This document shows, piece after piece, positions 48,101 to 61,900 of a stretch of DNA of 64,000 bases. Under the pieces are notes generated by a model. The model saw only the letters and a list, made by a program, of their open reading frames with translations, did no database searches and was not told the DNA's origin. Each line of letters opens with the position of its first letter. Positions within the stretch are counted from its first letter, which is position 1. The stretch comes from Diploscapter coronatus (taxonomy: Eukaryota > Nematoda > Chromadorea > Rhabditida > Rhabditidae), in the NCBI GenBank assembly GCA_964036155.1, contig OZ038422.1, forward strand, positions 30,465,201 to 30,529,200, written 5' to 3'. Made by a program: the position numbers and the translations under genes.

Positions 48101-51100
48101 AAATATTTGTATATTTTCTGCAAAAGTTCTATCCTTTTTCAGGCTGGCGAAAATGGTACAACTTGAAATCGGAAGCGAGAATCGTCGTCACTTCGGAGGA
48201 CCTGGAGAGTTATGAAAATGGACAGGAGGAGGAGGAGCTCAACAAAATGAAGAAATGGTGAGATTTTCTAATTCAAGAAAACCCTATGGATTCTACTAAA
48301 AATAACTGAATCTCCACTTTAGATACTTATTTTATTCTTTCATTTGTCGTTATATAAATTTCCGTTTTTTAGTCGTTAATTTCATTTTTCTCTATTTTCA
48401 GGATCAACAAATCTGAGGAGCCCGACGAAGTTTGTCTGGTTGAATTGGAACGACTGTTGGATCGAATCAATTTGAGGCCGAGGAGAAACGAGAGGGAAGA
48501 AACTGGGGACAATGAGGATGATTTCGTAGGGATTTTTAATACTTATTTTTCGTTTCATTGATGATTTTGCTAAAGGACGAATTGAGAGGTTTTTAATATG
48601 AGGGCCTCATGGTAAATAAATGAGCTACAAATTTGTGTAGGCCAATTTTATTTATCTTATCACTGAATTTCAATACTACAAACTCGTACCAAAGCTTCTT
48701 TCAGTTCGTTAAACCAGTTCCATTCGAAGATCTGCACGTTTTTTCCGTCTCTTCGAACCGAACATTCGAAGATGTCATTTACTGTCTTAAAGCGTTTGGG
48801 GCCTCGCTTCCTCAAGAGGTATATTCCTTCAAGAAAATATTCTTTGAAAAATATAAGAGATCGATATTTTCATTTTTCAGAAAATAAATTTAATTGTCCT
48901 CTTCGATTTGAAAAAATATCGAAATTTCAGAACCATGACTTGTCCTCGACTTTTGAAGCATTGAAATTGTTGCATCTGGATTCTGCCTTCTATCGCAACT
49001 CTGCTGGACTGAAACTCGTCAGACAAATCTGCCTGTTTCTCGCAGAAAATGAAGCCGACACGAAGCGGCTGATGACAATTCGATACATTTATGCCATCAA
49101 GTATGATTTTATGCTTATTTTAGAAAGAAAGCTTTTTATATTTTTATCAGAAAAAGAGCAAGCTTAGAAACCTCAATATTCTAGCTCATAAATCATGCGA
49201 GATAATTTGGGAAAAGAATCTTTTCTCCTACCATTCCTAACCTATTTCTCGTGACTTTAGGACTTGAGATTTCCAAATAGCTAAGCAAGTACTTTTATTT
49301 TCAGTGAACTCCGTCTCCAGCTCTGGTCCTCGAAATCCGGTTTCGATCCAGAAAAATCTCTGCGGATTTTCAAGAAAACGATCGCTCAAATGCAGTCGGA
49401 AATGGCTGAATTCAAGAAGAAAAACGACAAATTGGCGAATTTGTGTGCAATTGCGGAAATGCTCGTCGTTTTCAGAGCGGTGAGTAAATCTCATTTTTGT
49501 AAATACATCGATTTTTTAAAAATGTTAATTTTGTATTATTGTTTTCTATTTCACATAATATTTTGTTCAATATTTTACCTTTCAAAACTGAAACTTTCAT
49601 GATTCTTTGACAATCTTGAGGAAGGATCATAATTTTCAGCTACGCGAATACTTCTGCAAATCAGATTTGGACGACGATTTACGTCGATTCGCCGCCGCGG
49701 GCTTCGCGAATTTCATCTTCTCCAAGAAAGACCCGCTCTTTGGAATGCAGCTGAAACTCGCCGCTCTGCTAGAATTTATCAAGGTTCGATCTTCCTTTTT
49801 ATGAAAACGTTGAAATCTTTATTTTCAGCTCCAAACTTCCGCTCAAGATATCCGAAATCATCTGGCTGCTTATGTATTGGGAAAGAAACCAGAAGAGGTC
49901 ATTTTTAAAAATATTTTCGGTCATTTTTGTAACAAAGTCCTTGAATCAAAACCAATGGCGTATTAATGACTTTCAAAACTTCGGCTTTAAGAATGTGTTA
50001 TTTCTCTCATTCTTTTTTAAATCTTTTTTTTTCAAAAGTATGCCTTAATTGCATGTATAAACTTGAGAATATTCTTTTTTGATGTTGTGCTCCATGATTG
50101 AATAATATCTGAATGAAGCTTCTTTTATTTCCAGATCACCTTATTAGACTATCCCCGAGCCCTCGTTGCCTGGGAGGAGATGAAACAGGGCTTCATGATG
50201 GACAACGCAAAGCAGATCGAGTTCATCGAATCGCCACTCGCTTTGGTTGTCGCTTTGCAGAACATTTTCGTCTATTATCAAGGTAAAGTGATTTTTATTG
50301 AAAACACTTTCCTTTCATTGATTAATGTTCAATAGACATGCTTTTATTGAAGAAAGTTCTTCTTTCGACGAATTTTTAGCATTATTTCTGTCATGTAGTT
50401 TTGCGTTAAAATAGGAAAACGTTTTCATAAACAAAACGTCGACTTTTTATCATATTTTCAGATGACAAAGAAGACAAGAGACCGCTTCTCTCTGTGAAAA
50501 AGAACGAAGAAGCAGAAGGTGAAGATCAGTATCAGAGGCACTTGCAGAGGTTAGAAAAGAATCTTTCTCTGGTGACTATTTTTAATTTGTAGTGGAGATC
50601 CAGGAAATTGGCCCGAAGAGAAGATCAATGAGAATATGGAGTGCATCGAAATAATGAAGACTGAAGCCGACAGGAAACTGATCACGGAGACTTATCTCAT
50701 GCTGCTCGAAACGTATTCGGTAAACTCTTTATTCATAATTTTCAAGCTGCATTTTTTATTCAATATGGAGTGAAGAATCATACAAATGAATTCTGTCGTC
50801 TTTAAACGTCAAAATAATAGAAAATTTCCCCTGAATAGCTGAAGGAATTATTAAAAAGGGGGAAAAATTCGATTATTTCATGAAGCCTCAAAAATTTTCA
50901 ATGTTAAAATTCCAGGAATCGAATGGTTCTTTCAAGAAGAAGCTGGTTGATGAACTGAGCAGATACCTGAAAGCCAATCCTACTTCTCCCCGTCTTCTCT
51001 CTGCATACATCGATTTGATCCTGCATTCGGGAGGCGCAAAGGCTCTGTCTTTGAGGATGAAACTCCAGCAACTCAGGCAATTGTCCAGACAGGAGAAGGA

Positions 51101-51909
51101 ACATGATAAAGGCTAGTTTTCCTATTATTTCGGATATTTAAAAAAAAAAATTCATGCCAAAATGTCAAAAAAAGAAGTTAGGAAAATGATTTGGAATTTT
51201 ATGAATTTGGATATTTCACGTTTTTCTTTCCAGTTCATGAACGAAATGTCGATTTGACTTACGCCCTGGCGAACATTTACCTGGAAAGGAAGAAATTGGA
51301 AAGGGTAAGTCTTTTCATTTTTAACGAAAAACCTTATTCGTGAATTTCAGTTGAGAAAGGCTGGTGTCTCCCAATCGACTTTGGATCGACGTCAATACGA
51401 AATGATTCGAGAAGAGGCGAGACGAGTCAGGGACGCCGTCATTTGGAGACTGGCTTTGCAGGAGGCACCGGAAAATAAGAGGGAGGAGGTAGGAGAGTTT
51501 TTTTTTCTAAGAGAAATAAAGATTTTAATTTTCCCTTTCAACTCTCCTAAATTTTACAATTTCTGAACGTGTATAACAAAATTTAGGGTGTATGAAATGC
51601 TAAATTTGAAAAGCAAGTCAAAGTTTGAATAATAACAACTTGATGAAAAATGTTAAAATGACTAAGTTATTTTATTTTCAGGCTTATATTTTGGCTTCAT
51701 CTCAAATCATCTGGTGCAGAGACCTGCATTTGGACTATGTCGCACTCACTGCCAACATCAACACGATGACGAAAACTTGGTGAGTTGAAAGTTTAGAGGA
51801 AAAGTTTTCGATAATTTCTGAAATTCTCAGGTCCCTGATGACTGAAGCAGACGTGCCCTATTACACTGACACGGATGTGATCGAAATTTACAAGCAGATG
51901 AAGATGTAG
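45147..51909 (+). CDS. nrde-2: NRDE-2 family nuclear RNAi / RNA-processing protein
   Basis: Twenty-nine exons (first 45147-45302, last 51831-51909) sum to 3531 nt and close in one frame, 1176 residues. This compares with roughly 1160-1270 in human and C. elegans NRDE2. The N-terminus (1-180) is acidic and Ser-rich, then strongly Lys/Arg-rich (about 120-170, KKKHKKKEKKRKRERSSSRE), as in family members. The body starts near 180 (PQERWAFYNSRYKDSV) and includes LTADHFNFTADG. It continues as helical HAT/TPR-like repeats with regular aromatic pairs (NMNAWLERLKIEDEFY, ISAWTEYLDYVQ, WRKWYNLKSEAR, RVRDAVIWRLALQ). In C. elegans NRDE-2 joins nuclear Argonaute NRDE-3/HRDE-1 at nascent transcripts; in mammals it binds MTR4. 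Those roles are family knowledge. Exon 25 (50916-51111) must use a GC donor at 51112-51113: the in-frame reading otherwise hits TAG at once, and splicing AAAG|gctagt to 51234 restores the frame (EHDKVHERNVDL). Confidence 0.94.
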
Positions 51910-52398
51910 ATTGAAAATGTTCAGGAAAATAGCCCTTACAAAAATGGATTGAGACTGATTTTTTTTTTAAATCACCCCTTGAAAATTTTCTTAGAAGAAT
52001 TTTTAGAATTTTATGTACACTTTTTAAACTCTGTAAATCTGCAGATGGGTATAGTTGTCGTTATCTTTCATTACGGGTCATTTGAATTTTAATTACGCTC
52101 ATTTGTTGATTCTCTCTAAAAATTAACATTTCCTTTTCCAAAAAGAAAACTTCATTATTCGTCATTACCTCGTTCGTCTTTAGAGAATTTACACGGTTGG
52201 TGAACCGTTGAATATTTTCATTCATGACTTGGCCATTGTGTGAATGGTAAAATGACTTTGAAACAGAAGTTCGACTCCTTATTCACGAGTGCACTGAACT
52301 TCATAGTGAATTTCCCTCACGAAGTTGATGAAGTTCACAGTATTTCGTGAATTTAGGAACCAATCTTCTATTCGACGATCGATATTTTGCAGATCCCG
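51910..52398. other. nrde-2 / TVP23 intergenic region with hairpin
   Basis: 490 nt between two genes in the same direction, longer than the usual 100-nt operon gap. A TTTTGCAG acceptor at 52385-52392 sits 6 nt before the TVP23 start codon, so trans-splicing, and hence a loose operon, remains possible. The one clear structure is the inverted repeat at 52281-52352. Confidence 0.5.
52281..52352. repeat. Imperfect inverted repeat (72 nt) between nrde-2 and TVP23
   Basis: Left arm ATTCACGAGTGCACTGAACTTCAT (52281-52304, shown here as key blocks ATTCACGA and GAACTTCAT) pairs with 52328-52352 (ATGAAGTTCAC and TTCGTGAAT). The loop is about 23 nt and itself contains CACGAAGTT, a further half-copy. It could be a transcript-processing hairpin or a small foldback remnant. 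Confidence 0.7.
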
Positions 52399-53920
<1,522 letters not shown>

Positions 53921-54996
53921 GTTCCTTTCTCTCCTCTGCTATTCCGTCACTCTGCATGCAGCCCCCTTCCAACATCAAGCAACTCATTTCGATCTTTTTA
54001 TCAGTTATAAGTAAACAAATTCCGAGGAAAAGAAATGCTAAACATCTCAATAGTTCTTTGATACAATTATAAATATTCTAATTTTCAAAATTTGAAAATC
54101 GCGCATTTTTATCTATTCAAAACTTTTCTTCCCTATAATTTCTTTCATTCACAACAATAATCATTTACTTTTGAGAGCATGAAGTTGGGTTATTTAAATT
54201 TGTGAACTGATATCAATATTTCAATCATCAACATGCGTATAAAAGCGCAACAGAATTCATGGGCCGGGTGATTTATTATTTTCTCTTTGAAAATATCTAT
54301 GATAGATATTCCTTCGCTTTATTATAAATATCACATTTTCACTCCTTTTTCAATCAATCAGCTTATTCATAATATTCTTGATTTTTTCAAGCCCACTTCC
54401 ATCGATTTTCTGACGATTGCATACAATTCTGTGATAAAAATAAGTAGCTAGACAACTTTCTCGAAAAAATGTATTTCACTATTCAATTTGATAGCACCTT
54501 TTTCATTTATCATTCCCACAGAAACATTATTTATTGATGAATTTTTTAGTAAAAGGAATAAAATTGTACAAAAAGATAAAAGTTGTGCGTCTGTGAGTTT
54601 TAGTTGCTAATTTACCAGACTTTAGTAAGCAGTTTTCATCCTATTAATTAAAATGCATTATATTATGCTTGAAATGCTTAAAAACGATAGATTTTAGGCA
54701 GAATAATGATGCTATTTCCTATAACCACCATTCTGCTTGAGTTGCATTTAACGTTACTTCTCACGTTTTTGTGCACTAGCACTGAATTGTCGAAATAGAA
54801 TGCAGTTTTGCTTCATGAAAAAATCAATCCAAGACAAAATGATCAATAATATCGAAAACTTCTAACTTCCATCATCATATACACAGGCAATATCAACACA
54901 AATCGATAGAGAATTTTATTTTCTTTCGAAAAATTACAACAGTTGAAAAATTCTTGATGTTCGAAGACTTGATCAGCACCATTTGTAGACCCAAGT
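53921..54996. other. Convergent 3' region, TVP23 and collagen
   Basis: About 1.1 kb between two gene ends, presumably 3' UTRs and spacer. An AATAAA lies at about 54557 on the plus strand, and its complement TTTATT near 54915 fits the collagen transcript. Nothing else is recognised. Confidence 0.5.
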
Positions 54997-57900
54997 TTAA
55001 GCCTTCTTCTTGCTGTAGGGATTGTTGTCGGGTTTGCTGACGGCTTGGTCCTGGTAACTCGGCTGCACACAGGCAAAATATCACGATTAGTTCAAAGTGA
55101 TTATGACGCGGGTCAGAGAAGGGCCTACTTCTAATCGCTTTTGTTAGAGTTTACGTTAATGAGAACACCCCTGAGCCAAATATCACCCGATGATTAATTT
55201 CATTAATTTTTGGATTAGCTGAATTTCACACAATTAGTAAAAGACGCAACATTTTAAGAGTTTGGAAAAGTATGAAGGCTCAAAATGGAAGACGATTTTT
55301 CAATGTTTTCAGCAGAATATTTTGACAAACGCGATCATAATCTATTCAAAAATCTTGATTTTTTGAAAAAAAAAAAAGCTTGAGCGAGCGAATTGTCTTG
55401 CCTACTTTCACCAAAATCTTCTCACTTCGAGCTCCACATCCTAACAAAAATAAATCAATTATCGCAATATTTTGTTTGTTTGCCTAACTTCTCCAGTTTC
55501 GCTATGCATGAAATTCGTCTTTCCCAATAGTTCGACACAAAATTTGGAGCCTCCACCTTTCCCAAAAATCGATTATCCGACATGTGGTCCATAGCGATTT
55601 CGTCGTTGAGTCAATTCGCGATAATAGTTTATTGTTGTGTGCCAGGATGAACATAAATAAATTACAAGTACGGCCCTTCACCTGACCCCTCATAACTAAC
55701 TACCGGTTTCGGCTGGTAGCCGGGTGCTTCGTTGCTTACCCCGGAGTCGTACTTGGTCTCGGGATACTTGTTAACCCCCAGAGAAGAGCGCTCTGTGATA
55801 GAAATGTAAATTCGATTTAAGCAACAACCAATATTTACCAGGACATTTGCAGTAATTTCCATCGGGACCAGGAGCACTAAAAGTAGAATTTTTGAAAAAG
55901 AATCACTTTTAGAAGGGAGTTTTGCCAGATTTGCACGATCATAAACATGCCACTAGGGAATTTTAGTATCTAAAATTCACTGAACTCAAAAACTTCAATA
56001 TTCGTGATCATGTGAAAATCAAGCCGAAATTCTCAAAATATTTTTTCACGAAACTAGGTACGATAAAAGAATTAAAATCGAACCCTGGAGTTCCGTCAAT
56101 GCCTTGCTGTCCTGGTTCTGAAAAGCAACGGGTTAACTCAAAAATTAACTAGGAAAGAGGTAGAACTAGCCTCCAGGAACGCCAGGCTGGCCTGAAATTG
56201 ATAAATTACGTACGAAACTGACGGATATAAAAACCTGTAGGGCCTGCGGGACCAATCTCGCCGTCCTGTCCTCGGGCTCCTGAAAATGATCACTTTGCGC
56301 ATTTTCCAATGAAACACGCTGACAATGAGTAATTTGAATTTTTTGACATATAGAATTCAAATAAAATGATAGAGTGGCGTCAATATATTGATATTTTTGA
56401 TGATATTACATTACATGTCACAAGGGTTAAAAATGCAAAACAAATTACCATCTCTTCCTGGGAATCCGACGGGACCTTTCGGGCCGTCACCGCCCTTCTC
56501 TGAAACAGAAATATTGAATTTCGATCAGAATAGTCTTCGATGGGTAATTCGTTTCAGAAACTCGCCTCCTCTTGGTCCTTGGGGTCCTTTGGCGCCTCTG
56601 AAGTGCCAAATTTATTTGAGAAAATACATGCAAAAACTAATCTTCAGATTGAGAAACAGCTATATCGTGGAAAAGTTTCACCACGAATTTAATTCTGTTA
56701 ATCCTAGACTAATACGACCAGAGCGCATTATTTAATGTATGAAGATCAGCTTTTCCGATGGGTGAATATCAAAAATTTGCCAACCTGACTCCATCTCTGC
56801 CTTGGCTTCCCTTCTCTCCGAGTTTTCCTGGGGGACCTAATCAAATAAAGATTATTTCGGATAGAGTTGAATCTCAAAACCAGCTTGTCCAGGAATTCCT
56901 GAAAAAAATCACGATTATCTCGATCATATTTAATTCGAAAAACCTGGCTGTCCAACGTATCCTTCACGACCTTGCTCTCCAGGCTGAAAATCGTAAAATT
57001 ATTTCAGAAATTAGAATAATATATTACTTTTCCAGGGTTACCAGGCATTCCGTCTAGAAATAATAATAATGGGGAAACAGTGATTTATTGTATAAGTAAA
57101 ATATTCTGAAATAATAATTTATTATTTTACCTTGTCCTGGTGGGCCACTAAAATATTATAAATCAAACATACAGCTGCTTTGAAATGACTATTTCGACTC
57201 ACGATTCTCCTGGGGGTCCTAAAACAGCTTAATTAGTTTGTTTTTCGATCTACCTAATGAAATGCAAAATTGACTATTTTGCCATACATAAAAATTGATT
57301 ATAATGAATTTGGCAGATTTATAAAATTTATAAAACTTATCTGGTGGTCCGCGAGGTCCTGCAGGGCAAACTCGGCATCCACGATTCTGAAATTTTAACG
57401 ATTATTATTATTATTATCATTTGTCAGCAGGAAACGCATTTTTCAACATCGATAAATTTTCAATGATAAGCGTTTGAGTTCTAAAATTCTATATTCTGAC
57501 TTACCGGCTCAATTGTCACTGGTGGAGCGACGCCCGCCAAACCGGGAGCTCCGGGTTCGCCTTTGAAAAAGTTCGGTCAAAATTAGGAATATTTTCAGGA
57601 AGACTATGTCAGAAATTTTGATTCAGACTCGTATTCTTCCGTTTCTGCATCCAATAAAGTTAGCGGTAAAAAATACCTGGCTTTCCGGGTTCTGAAATTA
57701 AATTCTTGTTGCACTTGACATTAAAAATTTAATCAAGAGAAGTTCTGACAGGAATTTTTTTATGAAATGTTGTAATGTTTCGACTTTTTCTCCTGTCAGA
57801 ATCCTGTTCTACGAATGCAAATCCTACCTCCGTCCAATCCCGGTCTTCCTGAGTTGCCTGAAACAATGGATTAGGTTTTATTTTTTTTTTTGCTTTTTGG

Positions 57901-58712
57901 GACCGTGACGAATGCAAAATTGTCATCGTTGAAATTGAAGCCAACTTAATTCGTCTTTTTGAATATCTGAAAACTCAACTGGCGGCCCTGATGGACAATT
58001 GTTGTTTCCGTTGCAGCTGCATTGTCCGGACGATTCGACGAAAGCGTCTTCCTTCACGTAGGCGTTATGCAGCGGATAGGTCTTCTTTGGAGCAGCGCCG
58101 TAGGTATCATACTGAAATTGAATCGTTTTTGCATCTTCAGGTTCAGATTGAGATAATCTATCTGATTGAATGGAAACATATAGACTTCAAGATTTCGACA
58201 AATAAAGTTAGATTTAACAACGGAAATGCAGTTTGGGGATAAGAGGGTTTATGAAATGCAGTAATTAGAGATAGGACAAAAAGACGGGAAGTTGGGAAGA
58301 AGTTGTCATAAAGGGTCGAAACGTTATTCCATCAAATTCAAATTGAACAACGAAGGTGTTTCTGAAAGAATACTGTCGCTCACCTGTCTACGGAATCTGC
58401 CAGTGCTGCTGCTCATTCTGGTCTTGGTCAACTCGTTCCAGGTCATGTCGGCCATCACTTTGAACTCGTCAGAGTCGACTTTCAGCTGAAATGTTTAATA
58501 TTGATAGTTTAGATTTAGATAGGAATTGTTTGGAATAAGATTCTGTTTAGACAGATGGTACAGATCGTATGGAACGCTTCGAAAGCTGAACCAACCTGCT
58601 CGTTGATGTTCTGGATCTTGACAACGAGAGTTGGCACATAGTAGAGGCAGATAAAGAGGGCCGATATCGAGCAGCCACACGCTGCGTAGCCAGCGTTTCG
58701 CGCTGACAACAT
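54997..58712 (-). CDS. Cuticle collagen, about 21 exons, with damaged splice donors
   Basis: Secreted structural collagen of the nematode cuticle. Exon 1 (58596-58712, MLSARNAGYAACGCSIS..., hydrophobic to IQNINEQ) is the N-terminal signal/anchor region. Exon 2 (58384-58485) gives DEFKVMADMTWNEL and ends GRFRRQ, a kex2/furin-like site. Exon 3 (57980-58111) gives CSCNGNNNCPSGPP. Then about 16 tiny exons encode Gly-X-Y blocks (EPGKPG, GIPGQAG, GPRGEKGGDGPKGPV), with cysteine clusters GCRVCPAGPRGPPG and YCKCPG. The last two exons read ERSSLGVNKYPETK... and PSYQDQAVSKPDNNPYSKKKA-stop. The Gly-X-Y phase fixes the splicing. It needs GC donors at 56564-56565 and 56169-56170. Two donors are abnormal: exon 3 is one base short for the collagen frame, and the exon ending at 57341 is followed by AT, not GT. 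So it is either a lightly damaged gene or carries sequence errors. An acceptor at 58717-58718 precedes the ATG. Confidence 0.85.
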
Positions 58713-58718
58713 GGATCT

Positions 58719-61700
58719 GAAAGAATTGATCGATGGACGAGATTGACGATAACAGTATCTGAATCAGATCGAACGAGATGCAAACATATTGCAAAATCGA
58801 GAAAGAATTCTAACATAACTTGACTAATTGAACTAATGAGAATCGTGGGGAGTTGGATTTTTGATTTAAAAATCTGATACAGACTTAGCTATAATAATCG
58901 GTTAAATGTAAAACAAAGAATGTGGCGAGGAATACTCTTTGGAAAATATGCAAGAAGAGGAAAAATCTGCGAAAGTGAAATAGCGACTACGGTAATTCGA
59001 AGTTCGAAAGAAGAAATGTAATTTTCGAGTGAAATGGCGTGAGTGAACTTGTGAAATGAACGATGAAGGATTGGATTGGCAACACGGTGGTTGGCTGCAT
59101 GCTTATGAAGACACTTCGCACAGTCCCAAGCAAGCAGTCATGCAGGGACTAGAGAGAGGGAGCGGTTTTATATAATTGCGGAGAGATGCTTATGCAAGAG
59201 GGAAAATGGATGCAGAGGAAAGAGATGAGGAAAATGAAAATGGACGGAGGAGTGAGACGAAGTGAGGCGAGAGACTTGCCGAAATCGAGGAGATTTTGAG
59301 AGAGAACAGGGAAAATGACTGTAAATGCTAAAAGCATCCCTTCATGGAAGAAATGGGGGAAATTGGCAGAAAGAATGCAAATGTCTTGAGAATCCGAACA
59401 TCGACATTACAGCCATAAAGACAATTATCGATCACGCTCAAGAGCTTACAGCGAAGACTCAAGATTGTCAATGTCATTAGGGTCGATTTTGAAGATTTAT
59501 GATGAATGATGACATCTTCCGAAATGTTCTCAAGAAACCCGTGAATAGGCCGAAGTTCAGAAGAATGATTTAAAGATTCTTCTCTTTGAATCAGAAGCAG
59601 GACTGTAACGGAATCAAAATTTGAAAATTTTCGGAACAGAATTTCGAAAATTGCCCAAAAATTCTCAGAATTCCAAATCAAACGGAGCGGAATTTCGTTA
59701 CAGCCCTGATCAAAAGTCAGCCTTTCCTTGTTGACTTTTTGCTTATTAATTTTTTAAAGATTTATGATGGCTTCTTCCAGTATCCGGATCCACGAACGAG
59801 TGGACAGCGTGATCGAATAACATCCATGAGTCAATTCGAAATCGTTTATAATAACTGACGATCTATTCCGAGTTTCTGGCTATTTTATGAAAATCTTTGG
59901 TTGTCCTCATAAGCGAAAACTCAGATGAAAATGATATGGTCTACAATTTCCATAACTTTCTGAATGTTCAGCATTCAAAAGCTATCGTTTTTCAAGGATT
60001 GTTTCTTATTCTCTATTATTCCAAAGAAAAAACTTTCTAGAATCTTCTTTGTCTATTTGCATAATCTCATTTGCTTCTGATTCATCTGCCAATTTGCCGT
60101 CTTCAGAGACTCGTGGCTGCAATAATTCGATGGAGTTAATTACGCATGCCTGTCTGGAGTCGTTTTTCTTCCAGAACTATCTTGTACAGTCATCCATTCA
60201 TTTATGGGGAAAGTTTGTGGATCCGATCGAGTTTGTTTCCCTTTCTGTTTGCATTCTGTTTTCTCCATTTTTCATCTTCAACCTCGCAAACTTTCGTCTT
60301 CTTTGGCTGTCGGCATCAACCCCTTTAGGCACTTAGGCTAATGCAGATGAATCTCAGGCATCTGATGATGCAATGTGAGTGTTGTAGGTGAATAGGCCTA
60401 ATAACACTCACTTGAGAGTTGAGAATGTAAGCCAACCGAGGCTAATCCAAGCGAATTCCCCTAAAACATTACGCACAAGCACTCATTAGATACTACGAGA
60501 TACCGGAGAGGCTTTTTGCACACAAATGTTCTCGGCGGCGTAACATTGGGAAAGAAAAGTGATATTTTTACAGTAAGATTGATTGATTTATGCTTCTGCA
60601 CAATGTCAAGTGTAAGAGGTGATTTTACAAATTCTTCAAAAATCAATAAAACTTTATTGGGATTTGACCAAATAGATGAAATCGAAATAATACACGAATA
60701 TTTGATGTCATTGATAAGTATACGTGATAGAATGACGCATTGAAAAATGTGCGTAGCCGAACAAAATAATTGAGGAGTGAGATCAAACTTGTGAACAAAA
60801 GAAACAAGAAACACGAATAGAAAATACAGGTAAAGTTAGTCTGAAGGTAATTGCTGATTTGTCATTATAATGATTATTGTTTGATTGACTGGTTGATTGA
60901 TTACGATGGCGCCAAACCCAAAATTCATGGAAGTTTTGAAAAATCTTATTTGTTGGCACAAGATGGAACAATTAAATGTTGATACTGTTCGTTTTATCAA
61001 ATTTTAAGAAAGAAATCGGAGACTGATAAAATTTAGCTATAGTTTATCGTCAAAATGACCAGTATCAAAAATGTTGAAATGTGTAACCTAAGACAGTAAA
61101 GCTAGCTTATTACAGCGGCAGTATGAATAAATTTTGATTGTATAGAATTTAAAACATTCTCAAGGATTTGTTGTTTGCAATTATTGAATTTGGGCTGTGA
61201 AAGGCACGACATCTAAATTCTCTTGATTTAAATACGAATATTTAGTTGCTTTAATTAAAATATCGTTTCTGGAAAGGTAAATTCAAAGAGTGTAACCCGA
61301 ATAGGAATAATTTTTAGAATAGACAAATAAAATAGGGAAAATAGAGATAGAAATTTGCATAGATCTATGAGGACTGAGGATGAATCGATCATGATACGCT
61401 TTTGAGATAACGATTTTGCACAATTTTCATAAGCATAACTCTTTGAAAATGATATTTTGCGCAAAGTCCTTGTTTTGATATGATTAGGTATAATTTTCTC
61501 TAGATATTCCAATAAGCTCAAACGTAAAAATAAGCAGTCATGATGAAAGATACAAATACGCATATTTTTGCTGAAAATTGTAACCTCGCTCGTTTCGAAA
61601 ACCTAGAAATCTCTCACGAAAAACACTAGCGAATAAAATAACATTGAGTTGACGAATCACAAATACCGATATTTCTCTCGCTGGGTTAGATAATACTGAG

Positions 61701-61900
61701 ATGCAAATGACTATTTTAGAATTGCTAATCAAAGAATTTGAATCAATGAAAACTTAATTTAAAGGATGATTTTTCATTTGCACTCAACATTTACAAGTAA
61801 CTGATCGAATATTAAATTCAAAATAACAAATAAGCTGGTCAATTCCTAGGATGATCAGAGTACGTTTGTTCTTGGAGATTGTGAATTGTTCTCCACTCTA
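58719..61900. other. 3.2-kb intergenic region, no gene recognised
   Basis: Upstream of the collagen and downstream of the hAT-like gene. Open frames at 60049-60336 and 60516-60743 (plus) and 60461-60814 (minus) show no domain I know. A small hairpin lies at 60375-60411. Confidence 0.5.
60375..60411. repeat. Short hairpin
   Basis: Nine-nt perfect arms GTGAGTGTT (60375-60383) and AACACTCAC (60403-60411) with further partial pairing (AGG/CCT) inside. Small and possibly accidental. Confidence 0.4.
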
